DNA from: an uncultured Pelagibacteraceae bacterium
GTDB taxonomy: Bacteria; Pseudomonadota; Alphaproteobacteria; Pelagibacterales; Pelagibacteraceae
DNA: 64,000 nt
Assembly (NCBI GenBank): GCA_902569725.1
Contig: CACFVG010000001.1
Coordinates: 1-64,000 of the forward strand
Reading direction: 5' to 3'
In this document: positions 1 through 9,724 of the stretch, one piece after another
Position numbering within the stretch: the first letter of the stretch is position 1
Layout: each line of letters starts with the position of its first letter
The notes under the pieces: model-generated
Seen by the model: the letters and a program-made list of their open reading frames with translations, nothing else
Database searches by the model: none
What the model was told of the DNA's origin: nothing
Translations under genes and position numbers: made by a program

Positions 1-336
1 GAAATTAGAGGTGTAGCGTTTGGAACAAATACGCTTGAAATTCTTATGGAATTAAACTGGGTTAGAACACAAGGAAGAAAAGATGTGCCAGGAAAACCAA
101 TTCAATACGGTACTACTGAAGAATTTTTAAGTCATTTTAATTTACAGAAATTGTCAGATCTTCCAACAATTGATGAGCTTGGGTCCGCAGGTCTTATTGA
201 TGCAGCAAATATTGATTCAACAATTTTTGGAACTGGTAAATTTTATAAGGAAAAGCAAGAGGAAAAAAAGGAAAATATATACTCTGATATTGATGAAATG
301 TTAAGTAGCACTCTTAAAAATGACAATGATAAATAA
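1..336 (+). CDS. scpB: ScpB, segregation and condensation protein B (5' truncated by window)
   Basis: The frame is open from the first base, so the start lies outside the window; 111 residues remain. They form the second winged-helix domain of ScpB, recognised by FGTNTLEILMELNW and GRKDVPGKPIQYGTT, followed by a charged, low-complexity tail. ScpB binds the kleisin ScpA and with SMC forms the complex that compacts and segregates the chromosome. The gene is followed 41 bases later by tatA; scpB-tatABC-serS is a common alphaproteobacterial order. The first internal ATG (46) lies inside the conserved domain and is not a real start. Confidence 0.93.
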   Translation, partial: EIRGVAFGTNTLEILMELNWVRTQGRKDVPGKPIQYGTTEEFLSHFNLQKLSDLPTIDELGSAGLIDAANIDSTIFGTGKFYKEKQEEKKENIYSDIDEMLSSTLKNDNDK

Positions 337-377
337 AAATAACTTTAATTATTATATAATATGTTTATAACAGCTGT

Positions 378-593
378 ATGAGTATAGGATTTTGGCAAAT
401 AGCAATAGTTGTAATATTAGTTGTTCTTCTATTTGGAAGAGGAAAGATTTCTAGTTTAATGGGAGATGTTGCTAAAGGAATAAAAAGTTTTAAAAAAGGC
501 ATGGCCTCTGATGTTAACGATGAGGACAGTCAGAAAAATATCTCTGAAAATCAAAATGCCTCTGAAAATCAAGATATAGATAAAAAAGAGTAA
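378..593 (+). CDS. tatA: Twin-arginine translocase subunit TatA
   Basis: Small (71 residues) Tat component with one N-terminal membrane helix (about residues 4-20), the hinge FGRGK and an amphipathic helix that follows it ([17 protein letters not shown]). The tail is acidic and contains two short repeats of [10 protein letters not shown]. TatA multimers form the pore that moves folded proteins over the inner membrane after TatBC has bound the signal peptide. It is first of tatA-tatB-tatC, five bases before tatB. FGRGK rather than the TatB motif GPKDFP separates it from its neighbour. Confidence 0.95.
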   Translation: MSIGFWQIAIVVILVVLLFGRGKISSLMGDVAKGIKSFKKGMASDVNDEDSQKNISENQNASENQDIDKKE

Positions 594-598
594 TTCAA

Positions 599-841
599 AT
601 GCCAACAATTGGCTGGTTTGAAATTTTAATTATAGTAGCTGTCGCAATCATTGTTGTGGGTCCAAAAGATTTTCCTTTAATGTTGAAGAAAGTCGGTTCT
701 TGGATTGGAAGTGTGAGAAGATATGTTAGCAACGTTCAAAATGAAGTTGGCAATATCACTGAGGATGCTATTGATAAAAAATTCAAGGAAGACACAAGTG
801 TAAATAAAAAAGAGGATAAAGATGAGCAAAAATCAGGCTGA
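599..841 (+). CDS. tatB: Twin-arginine translocase subunit TatB
   Basis: This 80-residue protein has an N-terminal membrane helix (about 5-21), the TatB signature GPKDFP and an amphipathic helix (LMLKKVGSWIGSVRRYV). The lysine- and glutamate-rich tail is much shorter than in enteric TatB. With TatC it makes the receptor for twin-arginine signal peptides. Its end overlaps tatC by 20 bases, so the two are translationally coupled. Confidence 0.94.
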   Translation: MPTIGWFEILIIVAVAIIVVGPKDFPLMLKKVGSWIGSVRRYVSNVQNEVGNITEDAIDKKFKEDTSVNKKEDKDEQKSG

Positions 842-1589
842 AGGTGGTTTTTTTAGTCATCTTGCAGAACTTAGAAAAAGATTAATTCATTCATTAATTT
901 TTTTATCTATACTTTTTATTATCTGCTATTATTTTTCTGAGTATATTTATGGTTTTCTTGTTGATCCTTATGCTCAAGCAGTTAAAAATGACGATATTAG
1001 TAGAAGGCTTATTTTTACAGCTTTACAAGAAACGTTTTTAACATACTTAAAGGTTTCATTTTTTGCAGCATTTTTTTTCACTAGTCCAATTATTTTAATT
1101 CAAATTTGGAAATTTATCGCTCCAGGTCTTTATGACGATGAAAAATCAGCTATAATGCCTTATCTCGTAGTTACACCTATACTTTTTTTATTAGGTGGAA
1201 TGCTTGTCTATTATCTAATAATGCCATTAGCTATTAAATTTTTTTTATCATTCGAGAGCTCAGGATTAAATACAACTCTTCCAATTCAATTAGAAGCCAA
1301 AGTTAATGAATATTTATCTTTAATAATGAAATTGATATTTGCATTTGGATTAAGTTTTCAATTACCTGTAGTATTAAGTTTATTGGCAAGAATAAATATT
1401 GTTGACTCACAATTTTTAAAAGAAAGGCGAAAGTATGTTGTTGTTATTATATTTGCTGCAGCTGCATTATTAACACCTCCAGATCCTGTTACACAAATAG
1501 GTTTAGCAATACCTTTATTATTATTATATGAATTGTCTATTATATCAGTAAAATTTATAGAGAAAAAAAATAAAGAAAAAAATGCATAA
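822..1589 (+). CDS. tatC: Sec-independent translocase membrane protein TatC
   Basis: A 255-residue polytopic protein with six predicted membrane helices and the cytoplasmic N-terminal motif HLAELRKRL near residue 14, plus the conserved FFAAFFFTSPIILIQIWKFIAPGL-type region in the first half (around residues 78-101). TatC is the primary binder of twin-arginine signal peptides. Length matches the family (about 250). The C-terminus is a lysine-rich cytoplasmic tail that overlaps the start of serS by eight bases. Confidence 0.97.
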   Translation: MSKNQAEGGFFSHLAELRKRLIHSLIFLSILFIICYYFSEYIYGFLVDPYAQAVKNDDISRRLIFTALQETFLTYLKVSFFAAFFFTSPIILIQIWKFIAPGLYDDEKSAIMPYLVVTPILFLLGGMLVYYLIMPLAIKFFLSFESSGLNTTLPIQLEAKVNEYLSLIMKLIFAFGLSFQLPVVLSLLARINIVDSQFLKERRKYVVVIIFAAAALLTPPDPVTQIGLAIPLLLLYELSIISVKFIEKKNKEKNA

Positions 1590-2841
1590 CATTAAAGATA
1601 TAAGAAATAATTTTGACAATTTTAAAAATATAATCAAATCAAGAAATATTTCTATTGATTTAAACCAAATTTTAGATCTGGATAAAAAAAATAGAAAATT
1701 TATTCAAGAAAAAGAAATTCTAGAACAGGAAAAAAAAAGCATATCAAAAAAAAAAGATAAATCGTTGTTTGTAAAATCTAAAGAAATTTCAGAAAAAATT
1801 GTAACTATTATTAAAGATCAATCTTTAATTAAAAATAAACTTGATGATTTATTATCTTCAATTCCAAATTTACCTCTACAAGATGTTCCTTTTGGACTTG
1901 ATGAAAATTCTAATAAAGAAATTTCAAAATCAGGAATAATAAAAGAATTTAATTTCAATCCGAAATCACATTATGAACTAGGTGAGAATCTCAAAATGTT
2001 AGATTTTGACTTAGCAACCAAAACAACAGGTTCTAGATTTGTTTTTGTTAATGATAAACTTGCTTTATTAGAGAGAGCAATAGCAAACTTTATGTTGGAT
2101 ACACATACTCAAATAAATAAATACAAAGAAATATCTCCTCCACTAATGGCTAATGATGCTGCAATGTTTGGAACAGGTCAATTACCTAAATTTGAAGATG
2201 ATCAATTTGAAATTAAAATAGAAGAAAAAAGTGGTAGAAAATTTTTAATTCCCACTGCTGAAGTTATTTTAACTAACATAGTCAGAGATAAAATTGTTAA
2301 TATTAAAGATTTTCCTATGCGTTTTGTTGCATTAACCCCATGTTTTAGAAAAGAAGCTGGTAGTTATGGCAAGGACACTAAGGGTATGATCAGACAACAT
2401 CAATTTTATAAAGTTGAACTTGTTAGCATTGTTGAAAACGATAAATGTATTGAGGAGCTTGAGAGAATGACAGGTTGTGCAACAATGATTTTGGATAAAT
2501 TAAAATTACCTTATAGAAAAATAATTTTATCAACTGGCGATATGGGTTTTAGTGCCGAAAAAACCTACGATATAGAAGTCTGGCTACCATCAGAAAAAAA
2601 ATATAGGGAAATTTCTAGTTGCTCATCTTGTGGATCTTTTCAGGCTAGAAGAATGAAAGCAAGATATAAAAATAAAAATAATGAAACTGAATTTGTTGGT
2701 ACACTTAATGGAAGTGGTTTAGCTGTGGGCAGAACACTTATTGCGATATTAGAAAACTATCAAAATTCAGATGGATCGATAACAATTCCAGATGTTCTAA
2801 AACCCTACATGAATAATCTAGAAAAAATTTCAAATAATTAG
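1582..2841 (+). CDS. serS: Seryl-tRNA synthetase
   Basis: A 419-residue class II aminoacyl-tRNA synthetase that charges tRNA-Ser (one tRNA-Ser lies at 20.1-20.2 kb). The N-terminal 110 residues are the lysine- and glutamate-rich coiled-coil arm that grips the long variable arm of the tRNA. Class II motif 2 (LTPCFRKEAGSYGKDTKGMI) is at about residues 250-272 and motif 3 (GSGLAVGRTLIAILENYQ) at about 375-392. Overlaps the end of tatC. A short 7-bp dyad (AGTTGTT..AACAACT) follows the stop at 2842-2857 but lacks a T tract. Confidence 0.97.
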   Translation: MHNIKDIRNNFDNFKNIIKSRNISIDLNQILDLDKKNRKFIQEKEILEQEKKSISKKKDKSLFVKSKEISEKIVTIIKDQSLIKNKLDDLLSSIPNLPLQDVPFGLDENSNKEISKSGIIKEFNFNPKSHYELGENLKMLDFDLATKTTGSRFVFVNDKLALLERAIANFMLDTHTQINKYKEISPPLMANDAAMFGTGQLPKFEDDQFEIKIEEKSGRKFLIPTAEVILTNIVRDKIVNIKDFPMRFVALTPCFRKEAGSYGKDTKGMIRQHQFYKVELVSIVENDKCIEELERMTGCATMILDKLKLPYRKIILSTGDMGFSAEKTYDIEVWLPSEKKYREISSCSSCGSFQARRMKARYKNKNNETEFVGTLNGSGLAVGRTLIAILENYQNSDGSITIPDVLKPYMNNLEKISNN

Positions 2842-2895
2842 AGTTGTTTTAACAACTTAGATGGTATAGAAAACTTTTAATTTACAAAGGATTTT

Positions 2896-3183
2896 ATGTC
2901 AGGATCAGGAATAGGCCAATTTATACCACTTATTTTAATATTTGTTATATTTTACTTTTTTTTAATTCGTCCACAGCAAAAAAAAGTTAAAGAGCATAAG
3001 CTTATGGTTGAAAATTTAAAAAGAGGAGACAAAGTTATAACATCTGGCGGTATTGTCGGTTCTATAGAAAGAGTTATAGATAATGATAAAGTTGAAGTCA
3101 TAATATCTGACAATGTAAAAGTAGAAATTATTAAATCTACAGGAATACAGGCATTATTAAGTAATACCGAAATAAAAAAATAA
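2896..3183 (+). CDS. yajC: Preprotein translocase accessory subunit YajC
   Basis: This 95-residue protein has one N-terminal membrane helix (about 8-24) ending in the family motif FFLIRPQQKKVKEHK, followed by the conserved small beta domain with LKRGDKVITSGGIVGSI. YajC associates with SecDF-YidC at the Sec translocon. An AAAGGA Shine-Dalgarno sits before the ATG. It starts the yajC-secD-secF cluster, 12 bases before secD. Confidence 0.96.
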   Translation: MSGSGIGQFIPLILIFVIFYFFLIRPQQKKVKEHKLMVENLKRGDKVITSGGIVGSIERVIDNDKVEVIISDNVKVEIIKSTGIQALLSNTEIKK

Positions 3184-3195
3184 CATTAGAATAAA

Positions 3196-4761
3196 GTGTT
3201 ATACTTTTCAAAATTAAAAATTATTTCAGTTTTAATTTTCACAATAATTATATCTTTTTTTGCAATAACTAATTTTATAAAAACTGATAATGATCTTTTT
3301 AAAAGAAATATAAATTTAGGATTAGATCTTCAAGGTGGGTCATATCTACTTTTAGAAATTGACAATACACCAGTAATAATACAAAAGTTACAAAACAAAC
3401 TTTCTTCACTAAAAAAATTCCTTAAAGAAAAAAATATAAGTTCTACCAATTATAAAATTATAGATGATAGAAAAATTTCTTTTTTTGTTGATGAAACTTC
3501 ATCGGATAAAGTTTTGTCTTTATTAACAGATCAAGAAAGTGAAATTAATCCTTATTTTCAAAAATTTAAAACCCATGAGTTTGATGTAGAGGAAACTAAA
3601 GTATCTTCATCTAGGAATATAACATTACAATTTTCTGATTATGGCCTTGTTCAACTAAAATCATCATCACAAAATCAAGCAATCGAAATAGTTAGAAGAA
3701 GAGTAGATGAAATTGGTACTAATGAACCCAATATTCTTAAAAGAGGTAATGATAGAATACTTGTTGAACTACCAGGTTTAGAAAATCCCGATAGAATTAA
3801 AAGTTTACTAGGCAAAACTGCTAATCTTACCTTCAGATTTGTAACCCTAAACGAAGAAGAAAGCTTTGGAACAGAAAAACTTTTATACGAAGATGGCTCA
3901 GAAGCAATAATAAGTAAAAGAATAGTATTAAGCGGTGATAACTTAGTTGATGCGCAACCTCGTATGGATAATCAATCTAATCAAACAGTTGTTACATTTA
4001 ATCTAGATAGAGTGGGGGCTAAAAAATTCGCTCGTGCTACATCATCAGGTGTTGGAAAAAGATTAGCTATAATATTAGATGGAAAAATTATCAGCGCACC
4101 CAATATAGTAGAACCGATTGTAGGTGGATCTGGACAAATAACAGGTGATTTTACTTTTCAATCAGCAACAGATTTAGCTTTGCTCTTAAGATCAGGTGCC
4201 TTACCTGCTCCAATGAAAATAATAGAAGAAAGAACAGTTGGTCCTGGTTTAGGACAGGATTCAATAAAAGCCGGAATATTATCTTTAATTATTGGCTTTA
4301 TTTTAGTGGTCATTTTTATGGTAGTTAAATATAAAATTTTTGGATTAATTGCTAACGTAACACTAATAACTAACTTATTATTATTAATAGGTATTCTAAC
4401 ATTATTTGAAGCTACTTTAACTCTCCCTGGTATTGCAGGAATAATCTTAACTGTAGGTATGGCAGTTGATGCAAATGTATTAATCTATGAAAGAATTAAG
4501 GAAGAAATTAAAAACGAAAAAAATAAAATACTAGCATTTGATAGCGGTTATTTAAAATCAAAAACAACGATTTTAGATGCAAATATAACAACTTTAATTG
4601 CAGCATTGATTTTATTTCTTTTAGGTTCGGGTCCAGTAAAAGGATTTGCATTAACCTTAGGCGTTGGAATTTTAACAACTTTATTTTCAGTCTATTTTAT
4701 TGCACGATTATTTACTTCTTTGTATGTAATTAGGAATAAAGATAAGGAAAAATTAATATAA
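3196..4761 (+). CDS. secD: Protein translocase subunit SecD
   Basis: Starts at GTG (3196), the first start codon in frame after yajC. The 521 residues give an N-terminal membrane helix, a periplasmic part with the NLGLDLQGGSYLLLEID signature, and a C-terminal block of five membrane helices containing VGPGLGQDSI and AVDANVLIYERIKEE. SecD pairs with SecF and uses the proton gradient to pull exported proteins across the membrane. It is shorter than the E. coli protein (about 615), mainly in the periplasmic region. The stop overlaps the secF start by one base. Confidence 0.97.
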   Translation: MLYFSKLKIISVLIFTIIISFFAITNFIKTDNDLFKRNINLGLDLQGGSYLLLEIDNTPVIIQKLQNKLSSLKKFLKEKNISSTNYKIIDDRKISFFVDETSSDKVLSLLTDQESEINPYFQKFKTHEFDVEETKVSSSRNITLQFSDYGLVQLKSSSQNQAIEIVRRRVDEIGTNEPNILKRGNDRILVELPGLENPDRIKSLLGKTANLTFRFVTLNEEESFGTEKLLYEDGSEAIISKRIVLSGDNLVDAQPRMDNQSNQTVVTFNLDRVGAKKFARATSSGVGKRLAIILDGKIISAPNIVEPIVGGSGQITGDFTFQSATDLALLLRSGALPAPMKIIEERTVGPGLGQDSIKAGILSLIIGFILVVIFMVVKYKIFGLIANVTLITNLLLLIGILTLFEATLTLPGIAGIILTVGMAVDANVLIYERIKEEIKNEKNKILAFDSGYLKSKTTILDANITTLIAALILFLLGSGPVKGFALTLGVGILTTLFSVYFIARLFTSLYVIRNKDKEKLI

Positions 4762-5663
4762 TGGAAAAACGCAATATTCCTTTCAACAAATTTTATAAAA
4801 AATTTAATATTTTATCATTATTTCTAATATGTATTTCTTTAATTTTATTAACATTTAAAGGTTTAAATTATGGTGTAGATTTTAAAGGTGGAACTCTAAT
4901 TGAACTAAGAAGTTTAGATAAATCTTTAAATATTGCTGATTTAAGGAAATCTTTTAATAAGCTAAACCTAGGTGATGTTACAGTCAAAAAATTTGGCAAA
5001 GAAAACGACTATGTTATTAAATTTGAAAAAAAACAATCAATTGAAGAAAATTTTATAGAAAATATTAAACTTGAGTTATCTAATGATATTGGAAATATTT
5101 TTGAATTTAGAAGAGTAGAAAGTGTGGGTCCCAAGGTAAGCAGTGAATTACTTAAATCAGGTGTTATAGCAATAGCTTTATCATTGGGAGCGATGCTTAT
5201 ATACATTTGGATAAGATTTGAATGGCAATTTAGTCTAGGAGCTATTAGCGCAGTATTTCATGATGTTATTATAACGCTAGGTTTTTTCTCTTTATTAAAT
5301 TTCGAAATTAATTTATCCATTGTGGCCGCAGTACTTACTATAGTAGGCTATTCAATGAATGATACTGTAGTTATTTTCGATAGAGTAAGAGAAAATTTAA
5401 AAAAATATTCTGATATTAAAATTTTTGAAATAACAAATATTTCAATTAATGAAACCTTATCAAGAACAATAATTACATCTGTAACTACATTGTTAGCTTT
5501 GATTTCAATATTCATATTCGGTGGAGCTATACTTAAAGGTTTTTCTTTTGCTATGATATTGGGTGTAATAATAGGTACTTATTCTTCTATATATATAGCT
5601 AATCCTATTTTAGTAAGATTGAATGTTTCTCAAAAAACTATCTTAAAAGAAGAAAAAGAATAA
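4761..5663 (+). CDS. secF: Protein translocase subunit SecF
   Basis: The 300-residue partner of SecD: an N-terminal helix, LNYGVDFKGGTLIELR, a short periplasmic domain with the signature VGPKVSSELLKSG, then five membrane helices with GYSMNDTVVIFDRVREN. The ATG shares its A with the secD stop (ATAATG), typical of translational coupling. It ends two bases before the convergent PuuD-like gene, leaving no room for a separate terminator. Confidence 0.97.
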   Translation: MEKRNIPFNKFYKKFNILSLFLICISLILLTFKGLNYGVDFKGGTLIELRSLDKSLNIADLRKSFNKLNLGDVTVKKFGKENDYVIKFEKKQSIEENFIENIKLELSNDIGNIFEFRRVESVGPKVSSELLKSGVIAIALSLGAMLIYIWIRFEWQFSLGAISAVFHDVIITLGFFSLLNFEINLSIVAAVLTIVGYSMNDTVVIFDRVRENLKKYSDIKIFEITNISINETLSRTIITSVTTLLALISIFIFGGAILKGFSFAMILGVIIGTYSSIYIANPILVRLNVSQKTILKEEKE

Positions 5664-5665
5664 AT

Positions 5666-6268
5666 TTAGTATAAATTTTGTGCAGCTACCATTGTTAACA
5701 ACATTGGTAGTGAAAGAAGAGTGTTGGTTCGTGATGCGATTAATGCTTTTTTAGCAGCAGCTGGTTTTTCTTCTGCAGAAACCTCAACAATTCCAAGAAC
5801 TTTTTTTTGATTAGGCCAGATAATAAACCAAACATTGAACGCCATAATTAAACCAAGCCACATACCAATACCTATAGCCGTATATTTACCACCACCACTT
5901 CCTATACCTAATGTCATAGCTTCATGAGCATACCCATTAAGATAAGCAACTATTAAACCAGTAATTACAGTTACAAATGCTGCCCATCTAAACCAGAATA
6001 GTGCTGAAGGAGCAATAACTTTTGTAATAGCAGGTTTTTGTTCATCAGTTATTTTAGACATGTTGGGAACTTGGACAAAATTAAAATAATATAGTAAACC
6101 AATCCACATTATACCAGCTACAACATGAATATATCTAAATAACCAACTCCAAAATAATTGATCAATAGCAAAACCACCATTTCCAAAGAAAAGAAATAAG
6201 AACAAAAGTACTGCTAATATTATAGAAGTATGAATAACTTTCGACAATGATCCAAAAAAGTCCGCCAT
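5666..6268 (-). CDS. PuuD/urate hydroxylase-type membrane domain protein (no cytochrome c domain)
   Basis: A 200-residue integral membrane protein with about five hydrophobic helices. The block RYIHVVAGIMWIGLLYYFNF, the later SALFWFRWAAFVTVITGLIV and the WLGLIMAFNVWFIIWPNQKK stretch resemble the membrane domain of PuuD-type urate hydroxylases (Pfam family named Urate_ox_N). Full-length PuuD is about twice as long and carries a C-terminal cytochrome c domain; none is present here and no CxxCH motif is seen. The conserved histidine next to GIMWIG could bind heme. Activity on urate is doubtful without the electron acceptor, so I leave the symbol empty. Convergent with secF. Confidence 0.7.
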   Translation of the reverse strand: MADFFGSLSKVIHTSIILAVLLFLFLFFGNGGFAIDQLFWSWLFRYIHVVAGIMWIGLLYYFNFVQVPNMSKITDEQKPAITKVIAPSALFWFRWAAFVTVITGLIVAYLNGYAHEAMTLGIGSGGGKYTAIGIGMWLGLIMAFNVWFIIWPNQKKVLGIVEVSAEEKPAAAKKALIASRTNTLLSLPMLLTMVAAQNLY

Positions 6269-6302
6269 CTATCTAATTGTATACACTATTAAAAAAGTTT
6301 TA

Positions 6303-9179
6303 TTAAGCTATTTTTTTAAATTTATTACTCAAAATATGTTTAAGAAATTGACCTGTATAACTTTCTTTTATATTGCAAATTTCCTCAGGTTTTCCTTCTG
6401 CGATTATTTGTCCACCTTTAACACCACCTTCGGGTCCCATATCGACAATGTAATCTGCTGTTTTTATTACATCTAAATTATGTTCAATTACTACAACTGT
6501 ATTACCAGTTGCTACAAAAGTTTGTAAAATTTCTAATAGTTTTTTTATATCATGCTGATGTAAGCCTGTTGTAGGTTCATCCAATATATACATGGTTCTA
6601 CCAGTTGATCTTTTTGATAATTCCTTAGCAAGTTTAATTCTTTGCGCTTCTCCACCAGAGAGAGTTGTTGCTTGTTGACCTATTTTTATGTAACCAAGAC
6701 CTACTTTTTTTAATGTTAATAATTTTGATCTTATATTTGAAATATTTTCAAAATAATCACAACCTTCATCTACAGTCATATTTAATACATCGGCTATACT
6801 TTTTTCTTTAAATTTTACCTCTAAAGTCTCTCTATTGTATCTTGTTCCCTTACATTCATCACATTGGATATAAACGTCAGGTAAAAAGTGCATTTCATAA
6901 GTAATTACACCATCTCCTTCGCAAGCTTCACATCGTCCACCTTTGACATTAAAGGAAAATCTTCCAGGTTTATATCCTCTGCTTTTAGATTCTGGTAATG
7001 CAGTAAACCAGTCTCTTATTGGTCCAAATGCTCCTGTATAGGTTGCTGGATTAGATCTTGGCGTTCTTCCAATTGGTGATTGATCTATATCTATAACCTT
7101 ATCTATTAATTCAATTCCTTTAAATCCTCTAAATGGTTTAGGTATTTTTCTTGATTTATTATTATTTAGAGTAAGATTTAAAGCATTATATAAAGTTTGT
7201 AAAATCATTGTTGATTTTCCACTACCTGACACTCCAGTAACACAAGTAAAACTCCCCAATGGAACTTTTAAATTAATATTTTTTAAATTATTACCAGTAG
7301 CACCATTTATTTCTAAAAATCTGCCATTTTTTGCAAGCCTTCTTTTTTTTGGGATTGGAATATTGTATTTGTGAGACAAATATTTTCCAGTTATACTTTT
7401 TTCACTTTTAATAATATCGTTATAACTTCCTTCAACAACAATTTGACCACCATTATTTCCTGCTTCTGGACCTAGATCAATTATATGGTCTGCGTTTTCC
7501 ATCGTTTCAGTATCGTGCTCAACAACTATTACAGTATTTCCTAAATCTCTTAATCTTTTTAAAGCATTAATTAATTTAACATTATCTTTTTGATGTAATC
7601 CTATAGATGGTTCATCTAATACGTATAAAACTCCAGTAAGTCCGGATCCAATTTGTGATGCTAATCTTATTCTTTGCGACTCACCACCTGATAGTGTTCC
7701 AGATTCTCTTGATAATGTTAGATAGTCCAATCCAACATTTAGTAAAAAATCCAATCTTTCATTTATTTCCTTAAGAATATGTTCAGCAATTTTTAATTGA
7801 GTATTGTCAAGCTTCTTTTCAAGTGATTTAAACCAATCGATTGCATCTAATATAGATTTTTCAGTTATTTCACTAATATTAAGTTTATCAATTTTAACAC
7901 ATAATGCTTCTTCTTTTAATCTATAGCCATTACATTTTTCACAACTTGTATCAGACTGATATTGTGCAATTTCCTCTCTTTTCCAATCACTGTCTGTCTC
8001 TAAATATCTTCTTTCAAGATTATTTATAACACCTTCAAAAGTTTTTTTATGTGAATATTTTTCATATCCATCGTCATAGCTAAACTTAATTTCTTCTTCA
8101 TCAGATCCATAAAGAATAATATCTTTAATTTTTTTTGGAATTTTTTCCCATTTTTGATCTAATGAAAAATCATAATGCTTTGCTAGAGAAGATAAAGTTT
8201 GAGCATAATATAAGGTTGACGTTTTGGCCCAAGGGACAATCGCTCCATCAGCAATTGATTTTTTTTCGTTAGGTATAACTAATTTTTCATCAACATTTAA
8301 TTTAACTCCGATTCCATCACATTCTTCGCAGGCTCCATAAGGACTATTGAATGAGAATAATCTTGGTTCAATTTCTTCAATTGTAAATCCACTTTCTGGA
8401 CAAGCAAATTTCGTTGAAAAAATAATTCTTTCAATTTTTCTAAATTTCTTAGGCAATGTTTCATTTTCATATTCCACAAATAATAATCCATTTGCTAAAT
8501 TTACTGATGTTTCAACGCTTTCAGCTAACCTGTTACCAAGTGAGGAATTTATTACTATCCGATCAACAAGTATGGATATGTCATGTTTTACTTTTTTGTT
8601 CAATTCAGGAACATCATCTATCTCGTATAATTTATTATCTATTTTAATTTTTCTGAAGCCTCTTTTTTTATAAGATAGTATATCTTTCTTATATTCACCT
8701 TTTCGACCACGAACTACAGGAGCAAATAAATATATTGTTGATTTTTTTGGCAACTCTTTAATTCTATCAACAATTTGTGAAATTGTTTGTGATGTTATTG
8801 GTTTTCCTGTAAATGGTGAATAAGGTATACCAACTCTAGCATACAATACTCTCATATAATCGTAAATTTCTGTAACTGTTGCAACAGTTGACCTTGGGTT
8901 TTTTGAGGTATTTTTTTGCTCTATAGATATTGCTGGGCTAAGGCCTTCTATCAAATCAACTTTTGGTTTTTTCATTTTATCTAGAAATTGTCTTGCATAC
9001 GCGGATAGACTCTCAACATATCTTCTTTGACCTTCAGCATAAATTGTATCAAAGGCTAAAGATGATTTTCCAGAGCCAGAAAGTCCAGTTATAACTACAA
9101 ACTTGTCTTTTGGAATCTCAAGAGAAATATTCTTTAAATTATGTTCTTTTGCGCCTTTAATAACTATCTTTTTGAGCAT
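6303..9179 (-). CDS. uvrA: Excinuclease ABC subunit A
   Basis: The 958-residue damage-recognition ATPase of nucleotide excision repair, with two ABC ATPase units: Walker [10 protein letters not shown] near the N-terminus and GVSGSGKST in the second half, signatures [12 protein letters not shown] and [12 protein letters not shown]. The second zinc module is intact (CEAC and CDEC). In the first module the pair that is usually CPxC reads CPES, so one cysteine is serine; I recall the same in other alphaproteobacteria. Divergent from ssb across 90 bases, as in many proteobacteria. I saw no LexA-type GTTC-N7-GTTC operator in that gap. Confidence 0.98.
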   Translation of the reverse strand: MLKKIVIKGAKEHNLKNISLEIPKDKFVVITGLSGSGKSSLAFDTIYAEGQRRYVESLSAYARQFLDKMKKPKVDLIEGLSPAISIEQKNTSKNPRSTVATVTEIYDYMRVLYARVGIPYSPFTGKPITSQTISQIVDRIKELPKKSTIYLFAPVVRGRKGEYKKDILSYKKRGFRKIKIDNKLYEIDDVPELNKKVKHDISILVDRIVINSSLGNRLAESVETSVNLANGLLFVEYENETLPKKFRKIERIIFSTKFACPESGFTIEEIEPRLFSFNSPYGACEECDGIGVKLNVDEKLVIPNEKKSIADGAIVPWAKTSTLYYAQTLSSLAKHYDFSLDQKWEKIPKKIKDIILYGSDEEEIKFSYDDGYEKYSHKKTFEGVINNLERRYLETDSDWKREEIAQYQSDTSCEKCNGYRLKEEALCVKIDKLNISEITEKSILDAIDWFKSLEKKLDNTQLKIAEHILKEINERLDFLLNVGLDYLTLSRESGTLSGGESQRIRLASQIGSGLTGVLYVLDEPSIGLHQKDNVKLINALKRLRDLGNTVIVVEHDTETMENADHIIDLGPEAGNNGGQIVVEGSYNDIIKSEKSITGKYLSHKYNIPIPKKRRLAKNGRFLEINGATGNNLKNINLKVPLGSFTCVTGVSGSGKSTMILQTLYNALNLTLNNNKSRKIPKPFRGFKGIELIDKVIDIDQSPIGRTPRSNPATYTGAFGPIRDWFTALPESKSRGYKPGRFSFNVKGGRCEACEGDGVITYEMHFLPDVYIQCDECKGTRYNRETLEVKFKEKSIADVLNMTVDEGCDYFENISNIRSKLLTLKKVGLGYIKIGQQATTLSGGEAQRIKLAKELSKRSTGRTMYILDEPTTGLHQHDIKKLLEILQTFVATGNTVVVIEHNLDVIKTADYIVDMGPEGGVKGGQIIAEGKPEEICNIKESYTGQFLKHILSNKFKKIA

Positions 9180-9269
9180 AATTTTTGTTGCTTTAATTTA
9201 ATTAAATTAATATTCAAGTAAAATTGTGATATATATATACATAAATCAAATCAAAAAAATTTAAATTTT

Positions 9270-9719
9270 ATGGCAGGAAGCTTAAATAAAGTATTATTAA
9301 TAGGACGTTTGGGCGCAGACCCAGAAATAAAGCAAATGGTGAATGGTAAAAATGTAGCAAGATTGAGTTTAGCTACTAGCCAAACTTGGAAAGATAAAAA
9401 TACTGGTGAAAAAAAAGAAAAAACTGAATGGCACAGAGTAGTTGTTTTTAACGAAGGACTTGTAAATGTAGTCCAACAATACCTTAAAAAAGGTGCTCAA
9501 GTTTATATTGAGGGTCAGTTAAGTACAAGAAAATGGACAGATGAAAAAACTGGACAAGATAAGTATTCAACCGAAATTATAATTCAAGGATTCAATTCTT
9601 CGTTAACTATGCTAGGTGGTGGAAATCAAGGTTCTATATCTTCTCAAGACAATAAACAGAATTTTGATCAAGATATTAAGCCATCCCAGAACGAATTGGA
9701 TGACGATATTCCATTTTAG
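9270..9719 (+). CDS. ssb: Single-stranded DNA-binding protein
   Basis: The 149 residues comprise an OB fold starting [19 protein letters not shown], with [20 protein letters not shown] and [11 protein letters not shown], then a flexible glutamine/asparagine-rich linker and the acidic tip DDDIPF that docks partners such as RecO, RecG and DNA polymerase III. It coats single-stranded DNA in replication and repair. Lies five bases before gyrA on the same strand and is divergent from uvrA. Confidence 0.98.
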   Translation: MAGSLNKVLLIGRLGADPEIKQMVNGKNVARLSLATSQTWKDKNTGEKKEKTEWHRVVVFNEGLVNVVQQYLKKGAQVYIEGQLSTRKWTDEKTGQDKYSTEIIIQGFNSSLTMLGGGNQGSISSQDNKQNFDQDIKPSQNELDDDIPF

Positions 9720-9724
9720 TTTTT

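Noticed and set aside
2842..2857. Terminator after serS
   Set aside because: 7-bp dyad with a 2-base loop and no T tract; too small to be stable as RNA.
8347..8673. 108-residue frame on the plus strand inside uvrA
   Set aside because: Antisense shadow of uvrA with no start signal, no domain and no conservation evidence. The same applies to the other antisense frames inside large genes.
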